Shown: piece after piece, positions 13,200 through 18,462 of the stretch
Layout: each line of letters begins with the position of its first letter
How positions within the stretch are numbered: position 1 is the stretch's first letter
Assembly: GCA_002409675.1 (NCBI GenBank)
Contig: DHOB01000056.1
Coordinates: 1-18,462, forward strand
Source: Ruminococcaceae bacterium UBA5401
GTDB lineage: Bacteria; Bacillota; Clostridia; Oscillospirales; Acutalibacteraceae
Direction: 5' to 3'
DNA length: 18,462 nucleotides
Translations under genes and position numbers: made by a program
Notes under the pieces: model-generated
The model's database searches: none
Told to the model about the DNA's origin: nothing
Seen by the model: the letters and a program-made list of their open reading frames with translations, nothing else

Positions 13200-14276
13200 A
13201 TGCAAAAGAAAAAAATCGCCGTTCTGTTCGGCGGGCGCTCGTCGGAGCACGAGGTGTCCCGCGTTTCGGCCTATTCGGTGATCCGGCACCTGCCGAGGGA
13301 AAAATACGACCTCGTCTGCGTGGGCATCACAAAGGACGGCCGCTGGTACCTGTTTGACGGCCCGGCGGAGGAGATCCCCGACGGGCGCTGGGAGCGCAGC
13401 AGCCGGAAGACGCCGGCGTTTCTGCCGCCCGACCGGGGGGTCGGCGGGCTGGTCGCCGCCGGGCCGGAGGGCGCCAGAACCGTCCCGGTCGACTGCGTCT
13501 TCCCCGTGCTGCACGGCCGCAACGGGGAAGACGGCACCGTGCAGGGCCTGCTGGAGCTGTGCGGCATCCCGTTCGTGGGCTGCGGAACGCTCAGCTCCGC
13601 CGTCTGCATGGATAAGGCGGTCACCCATTCGCTCCTTTCCAACGCGGGCATCGCCAGCGCGAAATACCTGTGGTTCTACCGGCACAACTATCCGGGCGGA
13701 AAGCAAAAAATCAAGATTAAAATCGAGGCTCGGCTCGGCTACCCCGTTTTCGTAAAGCCCGCGGCCTCCGGCTCTTCGGTCGGCGTGCGGAAGGTCGCCC
13801 GCGAGGAAGATCTGGACGCCGCCGTGGAGGAAGCCGCGCGCGAAGGCGAGAAAATCCTGGTCGAAGAAGCCGTCGACGGCCAGGAGGTGGAATGCGCGGT
13901 GCTCGGCAATCTGAAGCCGGAAGCCTCCGCCGTGGTCGGTGAAATCGCCCCGTCGGCGGAATTCTACGATTACGACGACAAATACAAATCCGGCAAATCA
14001 AAGCTCTACATCCCCGCGCATTTAAAGGAGGCCGCCGCGCAGGAGGTGCGCGCCACGGCCGTGCGCGCGTTCCGCACTCTGGGGTGCCGCGGATTCGCCC
14101 GCGTGGACTTCTTCGTCCGGAACGGCACGGAGGTTCTGCTCAACGAGCTGAACACCATCCCCGGCTTCACGCCCATCAGCATGTACCCCAAGCTGTGGGA
14201 AGCTTCCGGCGTGCCGTACGGTGAGCTGCTGGACCGCCTGATTGAGCTGGCGCTTGAAGAACATGCGCAGAAATAA
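13200..14276 (+). CDS. ddl: D-alanine--D-alanine ligase
   Basis: Cytosolic ATP-grasp ligase of 358 residues that joins two D-Ala for peptidoglycan precursors. Features in order: the N-terminal KIAVLFGGRSSEHEVS, PVLHGRNGEDGTVQG, the ATP-grasp loop PAASGSSVGVRKV, the omega-loop segment YDYDDKYKSGKSKL, the metal-binding region RGFARVDFF, and NELNTIPGFTP. The tyrosine of the DDKY segment corresponds to the one found in D-Ala-D-Ala ligases; vancomycin-resistance D-Ala-D-Lac ligases have a different omega loop, so ordinary specificity is inferred. ATG 13200 follows GGAGGA with seven-base spacing; a TTG 15 bases upstream includes that site. A 145-base GC-rich gap with small hairpins and no T run separates it from the next gene. 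Confidence 0.96.
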   Translation: MQKKKIAVLFGGRSSEHEVSRVSAYSVIRHLPREKYDLVCVGITKDGRWYLFDGPAEEIPDGRWERSSRKTPAFLPPDRGVGGLVAAGPEGARTVPVDCVFPVLHGRNGEDGTVQGLLELCGIPFVGCGTLSSAVCMDKAVTHSLLSNAGIASAKYLWFYRHNYPGGKQKIKIKIEARLGYPVFVKPAASGSSVGVRKVAREEDLDAAVEEAAREGEKILVEEAVDGQEVECAVLGNLKPEASAVVGEIAPSAEFYDYDDKYKSGKSKLYIPAHLKEAAAQEVRATAVRAFRTLGCRGFARVDFFVRNGTEVLLNELNTIPGFTPISMYPKLWEASGVPYGELLDRLIELALEEHAQK

Positions 14277-14421
14277 GCGGCCCGGGCATCGTTCTCCGGC
14301 GACCGTGCGGCGGGTCTCCGCGCCGAAAGGCGCAGGCCGGCCTCTGCGCGCCCCGGTGCGCAGAATCGGAGCGCGCCCGCAAAAGCCGCCCTCTCCCCCA
14401 TCCCCCGAAAAGGAGAACCCC

Positions 14422-14883
14422 ATGCACGAAAACTACCTGATTTCCATCCGCGGCCGCCAGAAAGTCGACGACGAGGTCGGGGAAGTGGAGCTCACGACGC
14501 TCGGCTCCTACCTCCGGCGCGGCAAAAGCCGGTATATCGTCTACGCGGAATACCCGTCCGAAAACAGCTCCGAAAAGCGCACGTCCATCCTCAAAATCGA
14601 CGGCAGCTCCCGCCTCACGCTGATCCGCAGGGACCGCGACGGCACGCGCCTGATTCTGGAAAACGGCAAGCGCCACCTGTGCCAGTACGACACGGGGTAC
14701 GGCAGCCTGATGGTCGGCGTGTTCACCAGCCGGCTGAACTCCAGCCTGACCGACGCCGGCGGAAAGCTGGAGGTCAGCTATACGCTGGACATCAACGCGA
14801 ACCTGTCCAGCCTGAACGAACTTTCCATCACCGTCAAGGAGGCAAAAAGCAGAAATGTCAAAAACAGCACTCCGGGCAACTGA
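14422..14883 (+). CDS. DUF1934 family protein (YwiB-like beta-barrel)
   Basis: 153-residue cytosolic protein of the DUF1934/YwiB family, predicted to form a calycin-like beta-barrel; no enzymatic role is established. The pattern of short strands is typical: NYLISIRGRQ, SYLRRGKSRYIVYAEYP, TSILKIDG, LTLIRRD, TRLILENGKRHLCQYDTGYGSL, LEVSYTLDINANLSSLNEL. ATG 14422 follows AAGGAGA with a five-base gap; an in-frame extension back into ddl is Pro/Arg-rich and rejected. It overlaps argS by 29 bases. In B. subtilis ywiB also precedes argS, so this pairing is conserved and suggests translational coupling. The 145-base gap upstream (14277-14421) shows no T-box signature. Confidence 0.88.
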   Translation: MHENYLISIRGRQKVDDEVGEVELTTLGSYLRRGKSRYIVYAEYPSENSSEKRTSILKIDGSSRLTLIRRDRDGTRLILENGKRHLCQYDTGYGSLMVGVFTSRLNSSLTDAGGKLEVSYTLDINANLSSLNELSITVKEAKSRNVKNSTPGN

Positions 14884-16549
14884 GCAGCTGAAAGAAAGAA
14901 TCGCGGACGCGATGCGGCTCTGTATCGAAAAAGGAACCCTGCCGCAGGCCGGGATTCCCGATTTCGCCGTGGAAATGCCCGCGGACCGCGCGCACGGCGA
15001 CCGCGCGTCGAACGCGGCCATGGTCGGCGCGCGGTCCTTCCGCATGCCCCCGCGCAAAATCGCGCAGGCGGTGGCGGACCGGATCCGGCTGGACGGCACT
15101 TCCTTCGACCGGGTGGAAGTCGCCGGGCCCGGATTCCTCAATTTCTTCTTCAACCGCCGCTTCTACATCGACGTCCTCCGCGAGATCCAGCGCCGCGGGG
15201 CGGACTACGGCCGCAGCGACTGGGGAAAAGGGAAAAAGGTCATGGTGGAGTTCGTCTCGGCCAACCCGACCGGGCCGATGCACATGGGCAACGCGCGCGG
15301 GGGCGCGCTGGGCGACTGCCTGGCGTCCGTGCTGGACGCCGCCGGCTTCCGGGTGAGCCGGGAGTTTTATGTAAACGACGCGGGCAACCAGATTGAAAAA
15401 TTCGGCCGCTCGCTGGAGGCGCGCTACCTTCAGATCTACAAGGGCGAGGGCGCCGTGGAATTCCCGGAGGACGGCTACCACGGCGAGGACGTCAGAGAGC
15501 GTGCCGCGGAATTCGCCCGCCTGCACGGCGACCGGTACGTCTCCGCCCCGTCCGAAGAGCGGCGGAAAGCGCTGGTGGAATACACCCTGCCGAAAAACAT
15601 CGCGAAGATGAAGGCCGATCTCGAAAAATACCGCATCGTGTACGACACCTGGTTCCTCGAAAGCACCCTGCACAAAGACGGCGAGCTGGACGAGACTCTC
15701 CGGCTTCTCAAGGACCGCGGCATGACGTATGAGAAGGACGGGGCGCTCTGGTACAGGGGCACGGCCATGGGCGAGGAGAAGGACGAGGTGCTGGTCCGCC
15801 GGAACGGCATCCCGACCTATTTTGCGGCGGACATCGCCTATCACCGCAACAAATTCGTCAAGCGCGGCTTCGAGCGGGTGATCGACGTCTGGGGCGCGGA
15901 CCACCACGGGCACGTCGCCCGCATGAAGGGCGCAATGAACGCCATCGGCCTGGACGGCGGCAAGCTGGACGTGGTGCTGATTCAGCTCGTCCGGCTGGTG
16001 CGCGGCGGGCAGGTTGTGCGCATGAGCAAGCGCACGGGCAAGGCCATCCAGCTCGGCGATCTGCTGGAGGAAGTCCCCGTGGACGCCGCGCGGTTCTATT
16101 TCAACCTGCGCGAGGCGACCTCCCAGATGGATTTCGACCTGGACCTCGCCGTGAAGCAGGACGCCCAGAACCCCGTCTACTATGTGCAGTACGCGCACGC
16201 GCGCATCTGCAGCATCCTCAAAAAGCTGGCGGCGGAGGGGGTCCGCCCCCGCGAGTGCACCGACGCGGAGCTCGCCCTGCTGACCGCGCCCGAGGAGACC
16301 GACCTGATTCGGCACCTCGCGGACTGCACGGAGGAAATCATCGCCTCCGCGCGCGAGTACGACCCCGCCCGGATGACGCGCTACCTGATTTCCCTTGCGA
16401 CGCTGTTCCACAAATTCTACACGGCCTGCCGCGTCAAAGGGGTGGACGAGCCCTTGATGGCGGCGCGGCTGAGCCTCTGCCTGGCGACCAAAACGGTCCT
16501 CGAAAACGTGCTGGCCATGTTCAAGATCACGGCGCCGGAAAGCATGTGA
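14855..16549 (+). CDS. argS: Arginyl-tRNA synthetase
   Basis: Class I synthetase of 564 residues that charges tRNA-Arg in the cytosol. An Add1/N domain (about 1-110) with DFAVEMPADRAHGDRASN and GPGFLNFFF is followed by the Rossmann domain. The HIGH motif appears as HMGN at 143-146 (PTGPMHMGNARGG), and a degenerate KMSKS as MSKRTG at 390-395. DALR-type anticodon-binding features (YVQYAHARICSIL, TLFHKFYTACRV) close the protein. ATG 14855 lies inside the 3' end of the DUF1934 gene, with GGAGG 12 bases upstream, so reinitiation is likely. The length is normal. It ends 11 bases before a convergent gene, with no hairpin terminator in the gap. Confidence 0.97.
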   Translation: MSKTALRATEQLKERIADAMRLCIEKGTLPQAGIPDFAVEMPADRAHGDRASNAAMVGARSFRMPPRKIAQAVADRIRLDGTSFDRVEVAGPGFLNFFFNRRFYIDVLREIQRRGADYGRSDWGKGKKVMVEFVSANPTGPMHMGNARGGALGDCLASVLDAAGFRVSREFYVNDAGNQIEKFGRSLEARYLQIYKGEGAVEFPEDGYHGEDVRERAAEFARLHGDRYVSAPSEERRKALVEYTLPKNIAKMKADLEKYRIVYDTWFLESTLHKDGELDETLRLLKDRGMTYEKDGALWYRGTAMGEEKDEVLVRRNGIPTYFAADIAYHRNKFVKRGFERVIDVWGADHHGHVARMKGAMNAIGLDGGKLDVVLIQLVRLVRGGQVVRMSKRTGKAIQLGDLLEEVPVDAARFYFNLREATSQMDFDLDLAVKQDAQNPVYYVQYAHARICSILKKLAAEGVRPRECTDAELALLTAPEETDLIRHLADCTEEIIASAREYDPARMTRYLISLATLFHKFYTACRVKGVDEPLMAARLSLCLATKTVLENVLAMFKITAPESM

Positions 16550-16560
16550 ACCCCCGGCGG

Positions 16561-16800
16561 CTACGGTTTCGGCGGCTTCGCCGGCGGGAACTGCTTCGTC
16601 TTCTGGCTGTCGTCCTCCGGCCGGCGGACATCGCCCCACCCCTGGAACGCGATCGCCATGGCGGCAATTGCCAGAAAGCAGGCCAGCACCGCCGTCGTCA
16701 GGGCCCAGCGGAGAATGCCGAACGGCCCCAGCACCATGGAAGCCAGCATCAGCGCAAAGCCGGCCACAAAAAGCAGATTTGCAAGCTGTTCGTCGCTCAT
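16561..16800 (-). CDS. Small two-span membrane protein, unknown function
   Basis: 79-residue protein not recognised as a named family. A short polar N-terminus (MSDEQLAN) is followed by two hydrophobic segments (about 9-29 and 32-53) and a soluble Pro/Lys tail ending KPPKP, so a hairpin in the cytoplasmic membrane is predicted. ATG 16800 has GGAGG with seven-base spacing and overlaps the rsmA stop codon as ATGA, so its translation is coupled to rsmA. The good ribosome site, a stop that leaves an 11-base convergent gap, and the hydrophobic pattern argue that it is real. Function is unknown; assignment to 16S rRNA methylation on context alone is not justified. Confidence 0.75.
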   Translation of the reverse strand: MSDEQLANLLFVAGFALMLASMVLGPFGILRWALTTAVLACFLAIAAMAIAFQGWGDVRRPEDDSQKTKQFPPAKPPKP

Positions 16801-17666
16801 TTTTGTTCCTCCTTTTCCGAATCCAGCAGAACGGAAAGCCGGGCGAGCTGCCCGAACGTGAGCTGCTCCGCGCGCGCCGCCGGCGAAGCGCCGGCCTGCC
16901 GCAGGGCGGCCGCGACGTCCGCCTTCGGGAGCGCCAGCCCCGCGGAGATGGAGTTGGCCGCCGTCTTGCGCCGCTGCCCGAAAGCCGCCCGCACCACCCG
17001 GAAGAAAGCCCGCTTGTCCGGCACTTCCGCCGGCGGCTTTTCCCGGACTTTGAGCCGAATCACGGCGGAATCGACCTTCGGGACCGGAAAAAAGCAGGAG
17101 CGCGGCACCGGGAACAGGACTTCCGGCTCCGAATAATACCGCACGGCGGCGCTCACGGCGCCGCAGGAGCGGGTGCCCGGCCCGGCGCAGAGGCGCTGCG
17201 CGGCCTCTTTCTGCACCATGACCGTCAGGGCGGAAACCGGGAGCCTTTCCTCCAGAAAGCGCAGGATGACCGGCGATGTGATATAATAAGGAAGGTTGGC
17301 GCACACGTAGACGCTCATCCCGGCGAATTCCTCCCGCAGCAGCGCGGCAAGGTCGATTTTCAGGACGTCTCCCCACACGGTCTTTACGTTCGGGAGTCCC
17401 GCCAGCGTCTCCGCCAGGACCGGCTCCAGGCCGCGGTCCAGTTCGACCGCCACCACTTTTGCCGCGCGGGCCGCAAGCTCCCGGGTCAGCACGCCGACGC
17501 CGGGGCCGATCTCCAGCGCGCCGGAGGTTTTTCCGGCGCCGCAGAGCGCGGCCATGCGCGGGCAGACCGCCGGGTCCACGATGAAATTCTGGCCCAGCGA
17601 CCGTGAAAGCCGGAAGCCGTGCCGCCGAAGCAGCGATTTGAGAGTCCCGATATCCGCTAAATCCAT
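16797..17666 (-). CDS. rsmA: 16S rRNA (adenine1518-N6/adenine1519-N6)-dimethyltransferase
   Basis: SAM-dependent methylase (KsgA) of 289 residues that dimethylates two adjacent adenines in the 3' hairpin of 16S rRNA during late 30S maturation. SLGQNFIVD (23-31) and the SAM-binding LEIGPGVGVLTREL (51-64) open the Rossmann domain. NLPYYI (124-129) is the catalytic motif IV, and VPRSCFFPVPKVDSAV is the family signature. A small helical C-terminal domain includes FGQRRKTAANS. ATG 17666 follows GGAGG with eight-base spacing. The stop overlaps the start of the downstream membrane protein. Erythromycin-resistance (Erm) methylases are related, but the VPKVDSAV signature and length favour RsmA. Confidence 0.97.
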   Translation of the reverse strand: MDLADIGTLKSLLRRHGFRLSRSLGQNFIVDPAVCPRMAALCGAGKTSGALEIGPGVGVLTRELAARAAKVVAVELDRGLEPVLAETLAGLPNVKTVWGDVLKIDLAALLREEFAGMSVYVCANLPYYITSPVILRFLEERLPVSALTVMVQKEAAQRLCAGPGTRSCGAVSAAVRYYSEPEVLFPVPRSCFFPVPKVDSAVIRLKVREKPPAEVPDKRAFFRVVRAAFGQRRKTAANSISAGLALPKADVAAALRQAGASPAARAEQLTFGQLARLSVLLDSEKEEQK

Positions 17667-17695
17667 TTTAAAATCCTCCGCCCGTTTCTCCGGCT

Positions 17696-17725
17696 ATTAT
17701 AGCATACCGCGCGAAAAGATGCCAC
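17696..17725 (-). promoter_or_regulatory. Probable promoter of rsmA
   Basis: On the minus strand a perfect TATAAT (17701-17696) with TG one base upstream gives an extended -10. The best -35 is GTGGCA, 18 bases upstream (four of six consensus, about 17725-17720). It lies 30 bases before rsmA, in the gap divergent from the deaminase gene. Confidence 0.7.
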
Positions 17726-17768
17726 GCGCGCCGGAACTGCGGCGGAACACCGAAAGGGGGCGCCGCCC

Positions 17769-18257
17769 ATGCGGCGGACCGACAAAATCAATTATTACCT
17801 CGATATCGCGGAAACCGTCGCGGAGCGCGGAACCTGCCTGCGGCGCAACTTCGGCGCCATCATCGTCAACCGGGACGAGATTATTTCCGCCGGCTACACC
17901 GGCGCGCCGCGCGGGCGCAAAAACTGCATCGACACCGGTTTCTGCATCCGCGAAAAACTCGGGATTCCCCGCGGCGAGCGCTACGAGCTGTGCCGCTCCG
18001 TCCACGCCGAGATGAACGCCATCATCAGCGCTTCCCGCAACGAGATGATCGGCGGGACGCTGTACCTCGCCGGCCGCGACGCCCGCACCGGGGAATACAT
18101 CCCGGACCCCGCGCCGTGCTCCATGTGCAAGCGGCTGATTATCAATGCGGGCATCGTCAGGGTGATCGCGCGCAGAAACAGGACGGAGTACTCCGTCACG
18201 GACGTCAGGGACTGGATTGAAAACGACGAGTCCCTGACCGGGCAGTTCGGATACTGA
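17769..18257 (+). CDS. Deoxycytidylate (dCMP) deaminase family protein, ComEB-like
   Basis: Zinc-dependent cytidine-deaminase-fold enzyme of 162 residues, most likely converting dCMP to dUMP for thymidylate synthesis. The catalytic zinc site is complete: H79 and E81 (VHAEMN) with C117 and C120 (PCSMCK). Extra cysteines C53, C59 and C75 together with the GYTGAPRG segment are typical of the dCMP deaminase subgroup, some members of which bind a second zinc. The start is ATG 17769 with AAAGGGGG about ten bases upstream. It is transcribed alone, divergent from rsmA. No comEA or comEC is adjacent, so a competence role is not implied. A riboflavin- or tRNA-type deaminase is less likely given the motif spacing. 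Confidence 0.9.
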   Translation: MRRTDKINYYLDIAETVAERGTCLRRNFGAIIVNRDEIISAGYTGAPRGRKNCIDTGFCIREKLGIPRGERYELCRSVHAEMNAIISASRNEMIGGTLYLAGRDARTGEYIPDPAPCSMCKRLIINAGIVRVIARRNRTEYSVTDVRDWIENDESLTGQFGY

Positions 18258-18293
18258 CGGGGATTGTCCCGCGGTGAATCGGCTAAATTCAAG

Positions 18294-18323
18294 TTGACAA
18301 ATCCGCGGTTTTGATGATATAAT
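18294..18323 (+). promoter_or_regulatory. Sigma-A promoter of tRNA-Leu
   Basis: Perfect TTGACA (18294-18299) and TATAAT (18318-18323) separated by 18 bases, with TG one base before the -10. It lies 43 bases upstream of the mature tRNA, as expected for a strong stable-RNA promoter. Confidence 0.9.
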
Positions 18324-18366
18324 AGTCTGCGTTCTGTTCTTCTCCCCTCTTTTGCAGTCCCGGTGT

Positions 18367-18451
18367 GCGCGAGTGCTGGAATTGGCAGACAGGCACGTTT
18401 GAGGGGCGTGTGAGTTTTCTCGTACGAGTTCAAGTCTCGTCTCGCGCACCA
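18367..18451 (+). tRNA. tRNA-Leu (anticodon GAG)
   Basis: Class II tRNA of 85 bases with encoded CCA (18449-18451). The acceptor stem GCGCGAG (18367-18373) pairs with CTCGCGC (18441-18447). The anticodon stem CACGT pairs with GCGTG around loop TTGAGGG, giving anticodon GAG for CUC/CUU leucine codons. A long variable arm (about TGAGTTTTCTCGTA) and T arm ACGAG-TTCAAGT-CTCGT complete the fold. It has its own promoter; whether other tRNAs follow lies beyond the window. Confidence 0.96.
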
Positions 18452-18462
18452 GAAGAAAGTCC

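Noticed and set aside
13167..14288. GCGGCCCGGGC present just before ddl and just after it, resembling direct repeats around an insertion
   Set aside because: An 11-base GC-rich match is likely by chance, ddl has normal local codon use, and no transposase or target-site duplication is visible.
14277..14421. GC-rich gap before the DUF1934 gene, checked for a T-box or other riboswitch controlling argS
   Set aside because: No T-box signature; only small hairpins (e.g. GCGCC-GAAA-GGCGC) without a U run.
14858..16639. A 593-codon minus-strand open frame opposite argS
   Set aside because: Shadow of argS in a GC-rich genome; no start signal and low-complexity content.
1..18462. Search for CRISPR repeats, insertion sequences, integrases, phage genes, toxin-antitoxin or defence systems
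   Set aside because: None seen on either strand; all space is taken by core genes and their short regulatory gaps.

Overview
This is an ordinary housekeeping stretch of a Gram-positive, endospore-forming chromosome. It is GC-rich (about 60-65% by eye), with AT-rich islands mainly at promoters. The best fit is a high-GC Clostridia member such as Oscillospiraceae/Ruminococcaceae. The evidence is RNase Y-YmdB-SpoVS synteny, a FakA-RecG pair, frequent TTG/GTG starts, strong GGAGG ribosome sites, near-consensus sigma-A promoters, an L10 leader of Firmicutes type and a four-cysteine L33. The genus cannot be fixed from the sequence alone.

Layout. Positions 1-2327 (+) hold the 3' part of rny, then ymdB and spoVS; the last has its own promoter and a strong terminator. 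Positions 2418-6252 (+) are a promoter followed by fakA and recG. Positions 6262-6957 (-) carry a small metallophosphoesterase with altered catalytic motifs. Positions 7042-8481 (+) are a promoter, a terminator-like leader hairpin and a D-Ala-D-Ala carboxypeptidase. A perfect bidirectional terminator at 8498-8533 separates this from a minus-strand ribosomal cluster, read rpmG-secE-nusG-rplK-rplA-[L10 leader]-rplJ-rplL (8553-12100). The usual next genes, rpoB and rpoC, are not there. Positions 12142-13072 (-) hold a promoter, a structured leader and an unrecognised basic-tailed protein. Positions 13111-16549 (+) are a promoter, ddl, a DUF1934 protein and argS. Positions 16561-17701 (-) hold rsmA followed by a translationally coupled small membrane protein. 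Positions 17769-18257 (+) encode a dCMP-deaminase-type enzyme, and 18294-18451 hold a promoter and tRNA-Leu(GAG).

How the genes work together. Most act in the information pathway: RNA decay (rny), protein synthesis and its coupling to transcription (nusG, L1, L7/L12, L10, L11, L33, rsmA, argS, tRNA-Leu), secretion (secE) and DNA repair (recG). Two genes act at opposite ends of peptidoglycan precursor life: ddl makes D-Ala-D-Ala and the carboxypeptidase trims it. The most informative regulatory signals are two motifs, upstream of rplK and of rplA, that resemble the 23S rRNA site bound by L1, plus an L10 leader with an attenuator hairpin.

I see no mobile element, CRISPR array, toxin-antitoxin or defence system, and no convincing new multi-gene system. 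The items most worth a second look are the tandem L1-site mimics, the rplL/rpoB break, the motif-altered phosphoesterase and the unknown gene with its hairpin-rich leader. No stretch longer than about 215 bases lacks a gene.
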